Of a stretch of DNA of 64,000 nt, positions 49,908 through 61,843 are shown in pieces; within the stretch, counting starts at the first letter, position 1; each line of letters begins with the position of its first letter. The notes under the pieces were generated by a model, which ran no database searches, was not told the origin of the DNA, and saw only the letters and a program-made list of their open reading frames with translations. This DNA is from Davidsoniella eucalypti. Taxonomy: Eukaryota > Ascomycota > Sordariomycetes > Microascales > Ceratocystidaceae. Where the stretch lies: positions 1-64,000 of the forward strand of contig RMBW01000103.1 in NCBI GenBank assembly GCA_004009845.1, read 5' to 3'. A program made the translations under genes and the position numbers.

Positions 49908-49933
49908 TGGCCGTCTTTGTTGGCCGTCTTTGT
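49908..49933. repeat. Tandem duplication of a 13-base unit
   Basis: Two exact adjacent copies of TGGCCGTCTTTGT. Confidence 0.95.
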
Positions 49934-50264
49934 TTGCCTTGCATGTCTCTTTTGATTCTTGCTATAATATTAGCAGTGGCGGCTGTAAGCCGTAGTCAGT
50001 GAGGGCTGAAATATACATCATACGTATGTGTATGCCTGGATATAACATGTAGGCATCACGCAGCCAAGGCATAAAACGGGGGATAGTATTTCCATCCTTT
50101 GACTATCTTGGTTTCTTAGACACGCACCCCCTTCACTTGTTGTCTTTCTTGCTTGATCAAAGAAAAATAAGACAAAAAGGCCCCAAGAGAGTGAGGTGAG
50201 CCTGCTTGCTCTATTATTACATCTCGGAGTACCAGGGATGCTACAAGAAGCCTCAAGACACTAG

Positions 50265-50267
<3 letters not shown>

Positions 50268-50297
<30 letters not shown>
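50268..50297. repeat. Poly(T) tract, 30 bases
   Basis: The longest homopolymer in the window. An A-tail of a retroposed copy on the minus strand is conceivable, but no recognisable copied gene lies beside it. Confidence 0.95.
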
Positions 50298-50298
<1 letters not shown>

Positions 50299-51100
50299 AC
50301 AACGCACAAGATCATCATACTTGGATTCAGAGGAGAGGCATATTTCAGTCCTTTGATCACTCGAAACGGCCGTATGTGTTTCTATATTTCGACTCTTTTC
50401 CTCCCTGCAGCATGGTATACAGGAAACGAGAAAGGCAGTAGTAAATGATTTGTTTAGGAAGGTGAGTTGCAAGATGACTTTGGCCTAATTCCAACCGTTG
50501 CATTAAAAACAAACGATCCGGGATAAAGAAAACACGACAAGTTAGAGTCAATATTTCCAGCCCAACAACAGGCGTTAGAGGCGGAGAGATTGATCAGCAG
50601 CCTTGAAGCCAACGGTAACAGCAACTACCATTGCAGATACAACTAGGAGGGAGGAATATGAGTCTAGAGAGAAAAGCACACAAAATAAAGTGTTGATAGT
50701 ATACATGTGACTATATACCATGTCGGTTGTAGTTTGGGAATGGTGGTCGTTGTGAGAAGCGAGAAAACACAAAAACACAAGCCATTAGAGCTAGACATGG
50801 GGCTGGGTCAAAACTTCACCCGTCAATGACGCAGGGTGGCAGCATAAATGCACTGCAGTATCGACGAAGGGCGAGAGGGACAAAGGGGAGGGTGTACTTG
50901 CTAGTTCACAGTGGGGCGTTGTTAGCCCGGAGCGGCACAGTGGAATAGTGGAAAGCGAAAAGAACGAACTTTTTTTGATTGCTGGGCTCTCGTTCACTGG
51001 CCAGGTTTCTGGGGGAGGGTATCTCGGGACGCCATTGATCCTCCAAGCTAAAGAGGAGGGAGTGCGTGCTTGACTTCAATGGGAGGCCGGGTGTAGCTGT

Positions 51101-51140
51101 ATACATATCATGTACCTACAAACTTGTAGTACATATGTAT
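51101..51140. repeat. Foldback with nested palindromes
   Basis: ATGTACCTACAA (51110-51121) pairs with TTGTAGTACAT (51124-51134) with one bulge. Flanking ATACATAT and ATGTAT extend the stem. It is one of the GTACAT-type structures of this region. Confidence 0.7.
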
Positions 51141-52060
51141 AGGAGAGCCCGTGAAAGCCTAAAAGCGGGCGAGGCAGGGGCGTACAGCGTGTGGTTTTCC
51201 TTCGCGGCTTTAATTGGTGTTTGATGCTTGATGGTGCAGACCTTGGTCCTAGCCGGGCCCTGTTTTGGTTGGCGTGTTCTTGTTCTTGTCGAGCCAGGGC
51301 CAGAGCTGTATGCGTTTGATTTATCTCTGTTTTCTTTTCTTGTACATGCACACACAGATAGTATCGGCTCCCTTGTCTGCTGGACTGGCGTATGGTGTAC
51401 AACTACACGGCACCCCCTTCTTCTGTTTTCGCGTGGTTGTGCTAGGACTGGGATCTGAGAAACAAGATCGTCTCAAATAAAGTCTGTTCACACCCAGCCG
51501 ACTAGGGTAGCATTTCTCTTTTATTTTCGTTTATTCTATTCTCTGCAGAGAAATAACGTCTTGGTCATTTTCGGCAATATGCTCCTGGATTTATTGGCTC
51601 TCGAATCTGGCCACAGCCCTCAAAACAATAAAATGTCCATCATTGAGAGCGACGGCGCTAAACGTTGTACGTCGTATTCTACAACACCCAAGCATTAGCT
51701 ATGTCGATAGATAGGACGGCAAATGGAGTGAAGAGGAAGGACGAAATCGAGAAGTAAAAAAAATCGGCATGGCAGACATATGTAGATATGCATGTACTTG
51801 TACATATACATGTAGGGAGATTGAGAATGGCGATCGCTGATGCTGACGGTAGTCTTTGGTGCTATTGCTTGTCTTTGGATCTGACTAGCAGCTAAGAAGC
51901 CCCAGGTGCAAAGGGATCAGAAGAAGATCAAACAGATGTGTGAACCGATATGCATAGTGCTTGTTTGCTACGCGGCCTACCTAGTGCAGGTGGTTAGTTA
52001 CATAGTTGGTGATGCTGGAGGGTATGTGTGTATATTTCGTACAAGGTCGTGGCGGTCGGT

Positions 52061-52090
52061 TATGCTGTATGCTGTATGCTGTATGCTGTA
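52061..52090. repeat. Minisatellite, TATGCTG x4
   Basis: Four exact copies of the 7-base unit plus two bases. Confidence 0.95.
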
Positions 52091-55000
52091 CTAGGGATCT
52101 TTTCGCAGCCAGTAACTAGTAAATCAATACGGTTACTCCCTGAGGCTCTCTTGTAGGCGCGCCCCCTCCATACCACCTATGCTATAGCACCATCCATAAC
52201 CTCTATTTCCATTCCCATTCCTATCCGATCCCAATCCCCATGGACAAGTTGAAGCAACCATCCATTACGAAATGGGCAAGCAACACCTGAGCTCTTTTCT
52301 GTCTTGCCCCTCTGCTGGCGTTCTTTGGTCTTTGCCGAGCTTTGATTGAATCGGGGCTTGTGTGAATAGCGACAGTCTAATATTGGTGTGGCAGTCGATA
52401 CGTACAGATATGTCTGTATGTAGTATGCTATAATATGGGCAAAAAGAGGAGACGCCGCCTCCGCAGCAAAAGCAATAAAAGCAGCAATAGTCGTTCTTTG
52501 TTAGCCTGTGTTATTGTATGGCATGTACGGATGACTTTGAGGAGGAATTAAAGCGCTCATCCACGCTCGATTGAGCCAGAACTAAAACAAACAGATGATT
52601 CATGGTTGAGCGTGACGGAAAACTGCAAATAAAGGAAGAAAAAAAAAAGATGCGACTTGGAGGTTCTGGCTTCAGGCAGTTCCAATGGCTCTGCATCTGA
52701 AGCTCTGAAATCAATGACGTTGCCTTCCAATAAATGATAACAAGGCTGCGAGAAATTGAGTCGCTCATTGGAGGCCCAAAGTGTGGATAGATTGGTGACT
52801 TTCCAGCTTGGTGAAACTGCAGTAGTTGCGATCTGACCTGGCTGTTCTCTCACCGCCTGGAAGTTGTTGATTGTTTTGTTTTGCTGTCTTTTATTATTTT
52901 CTTTCTTTTCCTCCCATTTCAGGTGAGGGAGAAGCAATCACTATTGAAAAGACTATTGTCTAATATTTTGTATTTCCGATCCGCTAATTATCAACTGCAG
53001 GCTTGCTTTATTTCTACATATCGTGTTTCTTCATTTCTTTTTCTTTTCACGTCTCGTTGGCTTGAATGATCGCTTTGATGCTGTGACTGCGACAACCCCC
53101 TCCTTCTCCTTCTCCCTGATTTGAATTTCGTCACGGCGAACCGTGGACTGACGGGCTTGGCCTAGCCTGTCGGCTGGTCAAGCAAGCTAAGCTAGGCTAA
53201 TAAGCTAGACTAAGCTAAGTCAAGCTCAGAACAAGGACTATCAGCCACCAATCCAACTCAATCCAATTCCATGTACTTATCCCGGCGATAGAGTAAGCCG
53301 CCAAAGGCTCGATTTCCTAAGCTCTCGCTGTAATATGTAATTCTAGGTTATACGGAATGCTGTCGACAATCAATCAGCCATCCATCCCTCGATATTGAAA
53401 CAAGAGGACTGATCTCAACAATACGAATCACGACCGACGAGAGAACACGACCACTATTCTAAGAGGGTTTATAATACAAGGAGCTGCACAATGCTCCGAG
53501 GTTTTGAGACAGGTTCCCAACGAGGTGGGGTTTCCCGGAAAGGATTAGAAGTTGGAATGCACAGGAATAGCATATAACCAAGCCATAGCAAATGCTCTGT
53601 ATCTCAGCGGCCTGTCACTGTTGAGAAGCAGGTTGTCGAGGTGCTACATAGCTGTTAAAGCCCCATTTCCACCTGAATAAAAATGGGCATAATTATATAT
53701 AAATAACAAAACCACATGTGCCTATTCGTTGCATGTAGAATACCCATGTGTGACTGTCACTATCCTTTGCTGTTTTCCCTGGGTTCCCGTGATAGCAGAG
53801 GCCATGTTCCTGTTCATGCTAAGGGAGCTATTAACTAGCATCATTCCTTTGTATTCTTTCGGCCGTGCTTCGCCCTTGATGTTTTTGCTTAATCAATCCC
53901 CTCAGTCTCCTCAAGAATTGCAGGCTACATTGTTCTGGGTCGCCGGGGCCCCCATGTCACCTGACGGACGGAACATCTTGTGGGTTTCAATTATGGGATG
54001 AAGGCGAGATCAGATACAGAGTTGATGTGTACTGATACGTGCAGATGTATATGCATGTGCAACTAGTGTGTTCCAGCGCCCTTTGTCCGGAAGGCTGCCC
54101 AGAACTTCTGCCCGAACAAAGACAAGGCAGGCGAAGGGAAAACACTGGCAATTCTGTATGTGCAGCAGCTTGTGTGTGTCTGTGTCCGTGTCCGTGAGAC
54201 CTGCCTCTGGTGAGGTCGAATGAAGGGGAGGGACGAGAGCAAGATTGGGTTCGGGTCAGATGAGATCAGGCCCCTTTGCTCCAGAAACATAGACAGCACA
54301 TCTCGAAGAACTAGGTACATCTATTGGCAAATATAGCCATCTATATCATCTGTATATAACGCCCTGGCACTAATCCAGAGAACCCAAGATTGGGACCACC
54401 ACCATGGCCAATAACGCCGCTCACACCACCCCAGCTTCAGGCCGCTTGCCGGCTAAACTAGGACAGGGACTCCAGAATGGCCTGTGCGTGGTTTTGGTGC
54501 TGTTGACCTGGTCTTCTGGCTGTGCCACCTGGCGTACTGAGCGCCGACCTTTGTGCTTCCTCTTTTAGAGCCGAAGCATGGACGCCCATTCTCCTGCCTT
54601 CTTGTCGTTTTCGTTCTCTGCCCATCAATGTCCACTTACGGAGCAGGCTTACATTCGTCTGGAGAGCCCGGAGCGTGCTGTTGTTTTTGTTTGGGGGGGG
54701 TCTGTTGGTCTGAACCATTGTTGATATGTGTGTAGTCCGTTGGTCACCTATACCCTCCCTGTACTGATACTTACGGTGTCTGCCCCCGTCTGCCTTTTTG
54801 GCCTATAGACAACACGTAACCAGCCGTTGGTGGCTTTTGCTTTCCGGTAAGAAGCTTATAATCCGTTTGATCACAGCAGCATCAGCGCCGTCATGCATAG
54901 CACACCAAGCAAAAGCGAAGCATCTCTGCCTATAGAAGAGACCCCCTCTCTGCACAGACATAGCCTGCCTTGGAGATGGCAAAAGCAGTACCTCAGGGAC

Positions 55001-57362
55001 CAGTTGGCCAGTGCTATGCCGTCCATACATATAGTCGATATGCTGATATATGCTAGAGCTCTCTGTGAGTAGCGGCTTATTCAGAAGCGGGAGGTTTCCG
55101 GAGTCACGCAGGCAGTGGCCATGAACCCGTCGAAGAAGAGCACATGCCAGCTATAGTACACCGGCTATAGCATGATGCTGACCTGTATAATCATAGTGTG
55201 TGGTATATCTGTAGCTATATACAACAGATATAGTGAGTTCTTGGGTATGATAGAAGGAAGTCCTCCTACATGTACATGGTTCAAAAACCCCATGTCAACT
55301 ACCTGGACAAGGGCCTATGGAGTTCCATCCAAGCCCGGCGATTACGTCTTCAGTTAGGCTTTTTCGTGCACTAAGCCTTTTCTCCCACCTGTCCTGCAGG
55401 CTCGTTCATGCTAAACCCAACCAAAAGGCCAAGCAAGGCAAGTAACAAAAAGGTGGGCGTTAGTTTAACCAGCGCTGTTTTCCAGTCAGAGTCTCTCCGG
55501 TAGTAGATTTGGTTGGAGATTGTATCTGTATCCTCTTTAGCAACCAATAAGCAGCCGCCTGGTTTCCCATAGCCCCTCTGCTTCTTGTTGTTCTCGATTC
55601 TGATACTCTCTCCTTCTTCGGTTGCTGCCCTCGTTTTGCTAGAGAAGAGAAATGACAATCCCGTCACTTGGCGTTTACTATTCTTTGCTGCTAAAACAGG
55701 ACTGGCCGACGATCCTACTATATTTATCTGTATATTAAAGTTGTTTTGGCGCTCTTCCCACAGTTCCACTGCTCTGAGATTTCACTGCCAACCAACTATA
55801 GGGCTTATCCGAGCACAGCAAGCAAGTCGTATCTAGACCTATGGTTGATGGCTCTGAAGACTGTTGGTAGTATCGGCCGTGGCGGTAGATGGTTGCTATC
55901 GCACTACATTGTACGCTCCCTTTCTACCACATCTTCTTCTATGACATACACACACATGTACATGAGCCAACATATGCAATTCCTGTCTCGTCATGTGGTA
56001 GCGGTCATCAAGTAGCACTACGCACTACAAACCGAGACGCTAACACTCGCTTTGTCTATCCACCTCCTCATTCCATCCAGCCAAGTACTTCTCTCGTCTT
56101 CCCTCTCCCCCATCTCTTCTGAAGCCAGAAACCACAGCATGAGCCACGAGAACAAAAGCACCGAGCAGTGCCACCCGCTGGCCCAACTCTGTTAGCGATG
56201 TTTCCATTTCGCCGTGGCGCATCCGTAGTGGGTGTGACCAGAGTAGCAGTGCTAATAGTAGATGGCGCCCTAAAACGACCAAGTCTCTTTGCTACTTCAA
56301 GTCAAACCATCACTGCAACTCACAGGGGAACATTGAGTCGTCAAGGATTTCGATTGTTGTTTTCTTTGCCTTTCCTGCATCCTTGGCCAATTTTATCACT
56401 GTCACAGTGGTGAACGCTACAGGCCGTGGTCTGGATCTTGCTACGATAATATACCACAACGAGAGATGTGATATTTGATATGCCCGTCTAACCCTATATC
56501 TGTACCCTCGGTACGTTTGAAACCCCCGCCTTGTTTTCACGCACTTACATATAATACGGTAGAGATGGTTTTGTATGTTCATCCAGTGAGACTCCGATCC
56601 GAAACTACAAATCCCAATTACCCAGAGAAAGAGATGAGATAAAAAGGCCTGTTGAACCGCACAGTATCATGTAGCCGTTCCTTTTTCTTTTCTTTTTGCC
56701 ATACACAAGCACTGGTGGCTTCCCTACATAGCAAGTCTATGCCACTGCCTGCATATGCATGAAGCCGATAGGATCGTAGTTTCGCTTCTTAGAAACAAGA
56801 GGCAGGCAAAGTAGGGAGGGGGAAAGGATGGGATAGAGAAGGAAGGCAACAATGTATTTCCATATGGATGCGGCCAATCCATTAGCAAGGCAACACCTAC
56901 ATCGAGAAAAAAGGCGGGAGCAGCAGACGCAAAGGAAACAAGGAGGAAGAGAAGGAAGCATTGTGGAGGGATCACCACGTAAGTCATTGGCGCTTTTTTT
57001 TCTTTTTGGTTTGGTTTGTCAGATACACACTATATACATTAATGGCTGGATGGGACGTGGAATGTGAGACAGGACACTTCTGCTCCGAGGAAGAAGTCAT
57101 ATCAGCAACGAAAAGGAGAGCAAGGCAACCAGAAACCTTTGTGGATTTGAGGGGACAAGCCGTCTCGTGATACATGTAAGCAGAGCAGAGAAAGAGGCAG
57201 AATGTATGGCGAAGTATTATGTGTGCCCTTGGTCCCCGGGTTGCTGTGATGGGAATGTGATGTGGTTAGTCATGGCTTATTAGGGCATGAAATGTAATAC
57301 TGGCTTACGATGTACCATGTGTATGTATGTACATACTTTTAACACTACAGACATGACCATGT

Positions 57363-57386
57363 ACAGATACAGATACAGATACAGAT
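57363..57386. repeat. Microsatellite (ACAGAT)4
   Basis: Four exact hexamer copies, followed by ATACATG. Confidence 0.95.
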
Positions 57387-57853
57387 ATACATGTGCCCCT
57401 TCTCGTAGGCCTGTTCTAGTCCTTTGGCCCATCTGCCGCCACCACTACACGGTGTTTTCTGTGGTCTATTTCTTCAAGGCCAGCCGTATGGAACCCGTCA
57501 TATGCTATAGTGACTGGGGGCTTTGCCTGGAGGATTTTGAACAGGGTGATACATGGAACTACTATACGGTGTATATAAACGAGAAGAACTGTAGTCATGC
57601 ACTTTACCGCTAGTAGGTAAAACGCATCTGCGGATTGGAAAAAAGAAGAAGTGCCTGGAAGTGTATAATGTACAAGTAAATCCACCTGAGAGAGAAAAAA
57701 GAGGGGAAAAAAAAGGCGGCTTGATGCGATGTGTGTGCTGGTAGTACATGCAGTTACAGACACACCCGGGCTCTACTTGAATGATTGGAGCTGAGCTGCC
57801 TTCTTTCCAAACTTCGATGTAAGCGCGCATATGGCGAACCTACATACAGATAA

Positions 57854-57877
57854 ACATGTACAGATACATGTACAGAT
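57854..57877. repeat. Tandem ACATGTACAGAT x2
   Basis: Two exact adjacent 12-base units that combine the ACATGT palindrome and the ACAGAT motif seen about 500 bases earlier. Confidence 0.9.
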
Positions 57878-58983
57878 ATATGTGTGTGATGTATGTACCA
57901 ACTCCTCCCTAGGCGTGTTGAAACAATCACACTGTAGTCAAAGGTCAGGCTGCATATTTCCGCCTACATACTCTTTCGACTTGAAATCCCGTTACTATCG
58001 AGAAGACTCCATCCCACTTTCTAAGAAGCCTGCATGATGGTTTGATGACGGAGTTCTCGCTAGTCTGGGAGATATTGCCGAGCAGAAACTGTCCGCAAAG
58101 ACTTATTTGTATAGTAATAAATACTCCTATCAAATATTGTCAATACATCTGTAGTCCCATTTGAAACGGTGAACAGATATATGCTGATAAAAATGGCGTG
58201 GCCCGTCTAACTCTAGTACTGTTCATTATATATGGAAATACGCTGCTGGCTCTGTGGACTGATACACCAAACTTGGATACAAGCACACGTACAGGTACAG
58301 GTACAACATGCTACGACTACGACAAGAAAGATAAACGACCGAGTGCTACCAAATGGAAAGCTATAGCGAGGGGGCGGCCAGAATGTAATCTCGTGTGGTA
58401 TATACGATCATATGAGTCGACTAGGAAGACTGCAGCTTTAGGCTCCGGAGATATACAAAAAAGGGGGTGGCATGTCTGTATGTCTATCTGTCTTGGCTAT
58501 ATATTGCATTTTTCCTTCATTCTCTCTCTCTTTTTCTGTAGATAGCATACCGCGAGCCATGTTGATGCACAGCAGCTAGACACCCGAAAGACAAGTGCTT
58601 TTTGGGAATTGCCAAGCGTGAGGAAGGGGAGTACAGAAAGACACAGGAAGTGTCCATGCGTATGTTTCTAAGCAAGTTGTTTCTGCTGATATCGTGATAC
58701 CAATTTACATGTTTTGTGTAATACGATAGTAGATGTACATACAGTGTCTCGTTACCCAGGCCACCAATATGATACCAATAATATGCAGTGCGGCGCACGA
58801 AGGAGAGAGCGTGGAAGGAAGAATAGCTACTGACGTGTGACTAACGACATGCTGTGCTTAGCTTTTTGGTATGTAATTACATTGTTCTGACGGAACATGC
58901 AGCCTACCGAAAAATCGCCATGTATTCACCCAAAGAATATCATCGGCGAGTTATATGCTGACAGCAGATAGAGAAGCACTGGT

Positions 58984-61145
58984 CTAGAACAGCTCTTTGG
59001 CTATCTTCCCAAGCCCACTGAAGCCTTCTTGTTGAACCTTCGCAGTGGCTAATGCGGTGGCAAAAGAAAGAACTCGCCTAAGTTCCTCTATTGTGTACTG
59101 AAACTTTGGGTATGGATTATGGCCGTTGGTGTGTTCGTTGTGGCGGCGGCTGTCTGGGAGGAGACCACTCAGGCTGTATAGAGCAGCTGCTGTGAAGGTA
59201 TCACCAGCGCCTACACTACTACAGACCAGGCAAGTGAAGAGACAGATAGTTAGCTAATAAACGGATATGTGTCGGAAGTATACTCCAAGAAAGGAAGAAG
59301 ATGGACACATCTCAAGCCTTCCTTCTCTTTCTCGTGTGTTTCTCCAATAGGATGGTAACACAGACAAACGTGAGATGGAACTACGAGAGGGCGTACAAGG
59401 AAAAGTAGGCTGTTGATCGTTCCATTTCTCGTCTCCTTCTTTCCGGGAATAGAGGCCCAAACGCGAGCCCGAGGAAGTAAATAGAAAGAAGGGGGATAAC
59501 AAGACGGCTAAATAGCAAAAGCCACCAAAGGAAAGAAGATAAGAAGAATTTCGCCAATGCACATGAAGGACGGTACAAAAAAGTGAGTACTGCCACATCA
59601 ATCGAAAGCGCTTATGGGTAGTGACACATTGTGTAACCGGCCCGCCATTCTAGGCGTCAGCCTCAAAGACCGATTAATTCATGCTCTACCTCCTTGTGTT
59701 CTCCATGTGATATGCCTATATGCAAAGGGGAAGATGTTGGACTTACTCTGTCACGACAGCCACAGGCTCTGCAGCCACTTGGACAACTGGGGCAGCATCG
59801 TATTGAGGACGCTGTTTCTGACGACTTGGGCCGGCGTTTGTATCCGCAGATACTGTTTCGTTGGCGCCGGGCACAGAGTGGCTAGCATTATCTGGCGGCC
59901 GTTGATATGCACAGGCTCCGTGAGCGCCCCAAGTACAGAAGCCGAGCTGTCTGTCATTTGACATGGACCTGTTAGCCGGTGATAAAATAACGAGCTAAAG
60001 TGCCATGTAATCTAACAGCTCAGCAATAACCGATAGACAGCTGAATTGTACAACATAAGCTGGCCTATAGCAAGAACAAAAGTCCGAGGCGAACAGCACA
60101 GCGAGCAAGGATACGGGCAAACTTGCGTCTCGTTAGAAGAGACTTACCCTGGTGCGACTTCAGTCTGGAGACACATGTTGGCGTTTTTGTGGCCACGGTG
60201 CTATGGTTGATATGTCAGCCGATTTGTCGACTTGTAAGATGATGGCTATAATAGAGTAGAATATACGATGGGTACTCTGCATCCTATTCTATCCATCAGC
60301 CCACAATCTCTTGTACGGCTTACCTCGGCCCAGCTTCGCGATATGAAGACCACATCGGCAAGAGCTGCGAGTTCCGCTAAGCCGCCACGTCCCGGCTTCT
60401 CGATTTCGACACTGACGGTGAGAGGCGACTGTGCATCTACACAAAGCTGGCGAAGCTTCGATATGAAGCGGCGTGTCCTGCCAGGAACACGACCCTGTTC
60501 TTAGCATGATGACAAGGTGATATTAGAAACCGGTTGTCATACTACAAAACTCGCCAAGGGTGAAATATAGTGTTAGAGAAGGGGCAGGATCGGCTCTGAC
60601 CTCGAAATGCCACCATTGTCGTCCGCCAACGACTCGAGCTGCAATATCTTCAAACTCTTGCTCGTTCATCTCCCGTAAGTCGTTGTGGTTGATGATTGTT
60701 CGGCTCCCTGTCTGGCCGCTCCTCAAGATATAGCAACTTGCCGGCTCTGTTGATTCTGGCCGGTACGCGCATGTTTCCAGGTCGACAAGCTGCCCAGTAC
60801 TGGCACTGGCTAGAGAAGCTGCTATCATGGATACGGCAGGACTATCTTTACGCGGTAACGGCGATACTAGATGTAACTTTGGATATGATACTTGCTGCTT
60901 GCTGGCTGGGTCTACAGATACGAGCTGTTGCAGAACTTCTAGCGCATTGGGACAGTTCCCGCCACGCCTAACATTGACCTTGGTTGCGCGTAGTTTCTCA
61001 TCTTCGCTGGGATAGTGAGGGACGCTTATACAGACAAAGTGTCATTAGTTGATAGCGGGTTACAGTTGGGGATGAAGACTCACTCGAGAATGGTGTCAAC
61101 ATAACATGCCCCGACAAGAACAAGATGTTCTACTGAGTTTGGCAT
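58984..61145 (-). CDS. PfkB-family (ribokinase/ketohexokinase-like) carbohydrate kinase, six exons
   Basis: Minus-strand exons are 61145-61084, 61024-60601, 60494-60324, 60200-60148, 59968-59747 and 59218-58984, giving 388 residues in one frame. Introns are 59, 106, 123, 179 and 528 nt. Donors are GTGAGT, GTCAGA, GTAAGC, GTAAGT and GTAAGT, and all acceptors end AG. The N-terminus reads HLVLVGACYVDTIL then DVPHYPSEDEKLRA. The substrate-binding signature is RRGGNCPNALEVLQQL (from residue 40), and the C-terminal PfkB signature is DSVGAGDTF with catalytic Asp317. WISR/SWAE- and FCTWGAHGA-like segments occur in their usual order. The family phosphorylates sugars or nucleosides with ATP in the cytosol; the substrate is not predictable here. 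The 179- and 528-nt introns are the least certain parts. It is divergent from the NAD kinase gene. Confidence 0.87.
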
Positions 61146-61843
61146 TGTTGTATACTATATGTATTCTTGCTACAAATGTTGACGGATCCAAGTCTGCAGC
61201 TTATCTTGGCTTAGTGTGTAAGAGGAGGGGAGAATTAGGGTCTATGATATAGGGTATAGCGTTACTAGGGTTAATGCATTCGCATGTGTTGTTGGTTTTA
61301 GTGTAGTTTGGATCATCCGTTTGCGGGTTGACTTTTTGCTTGCTCTGAAGCTTTAGGAGAAATACTTCAAACTTCTTCCACCAATGCGAATAAACTGCTC
61401 GAAAGAAGCCTAGTTTTGCTTGTCGGATAGTCTGGAAAGTCTCTGCAGACTCTCCAATTTCATCTTGACGAGCTGACGAGAATTTGAATCGAGATATATG
61501 ACGTCATTCCCCGATCTCCAAGGAAAAAGAAAAGCAAGCGGCTTCTTTTACGGTTTCTGCGCATATTAACCGTCCCCGGAAATACTATAGCAAGCCCATA
61601 TCGCGTTGTTGGTTAGAACATGTTCGAAACCTCGTCATTAAACACCATCAAGCCAACTTGAACCGGAACCTCCGGTCCTTTGACCTTATTAGACAAATCA
61701 AAGAGAATACTATTTTGCCTCACAACACCAGCATAGCAAGATACTGCTTGGCCATGCATCCAGAAGTCTTATAACAATCTATTACTCCCCTATAAACGCT
61801 ATTTCGGCCGGCTTATATTGCTATATCCTCGCTGTCTTACACT
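61146..61843. promoter_or_regulatory. Divergent promoter region, PfkB kinase / NAD kinase
   Basis: The 698-base spacer between the two start codons must hold both promoters. It carries a perfect CRE palindrome at 61499-61506, which is listed separately. No coding frame is supported. Confidence 0.65.
61499..61506. promoter_or_regulatory. CRE palindrome TGACGTCA (ATF/CREB-type bZIP site)
   Basis: The perfect 8-base site TGACGTCA is the consensus for fungal Atf1/AtfA and Sko1 factors, which respond to osmotic and oxidative stress below Hog1/SakA. Chance expectation in this spacer is roughly 0.01. It lies about midway between the two divergent starts, 345 bases before the NAD kinase ATG. Confidence 0.55.

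Larger units (their letters stand above)
23507..58983. other. ~35.5-kb region without supported protein-coding genes
   Basis: No open frame exceeds about 145 codons here, none shows a recognisable domain, and I could not build a spliced model with family homology. The DNA alternates between T-rich and A-rich tracts and ordinary mixed sequence. Three inverted-repeat elements (24329-24638, 39511-40083, 45246-45522), several hairpins, simple repeats and many GTACAT/ATGTAC palindromes are listed separately. There are no long dispersed repeats or transposase remnants I can recognise, no telomere arrays, and no convincing tRNA or 5S gene. Candidates for the whole are a regional centromere, an extended regulatory region, or non-coding transcription units. 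Intron-rich lineage-specific genes could be hidden and missed by eye. Confidence 0.7.

Noticed and set aside
50268..50297. Poly(T) tract as the A-tail of a retrogene or LINE/SINE
   Set aside because: No target duplication or recognisable copied sequence is next to it, and long homopolymers are common throughout this region.
58198..58545. A 115-codon frame with a hydrophobic N-terminus, a possible small secreted protein
   Set aside because: It has no conserved cysteine pattern, the C-terminus is again hydrophobic, and it has the simple-repeat composition of its surroundings. Without transcript data I cannot support it.
59254..59601. A 115-codon minus-strand frame within the PfkB gene as a separate gene
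   Set aside because: It lies wholly inside the proposed 528-nt intron and has no recognisable content.
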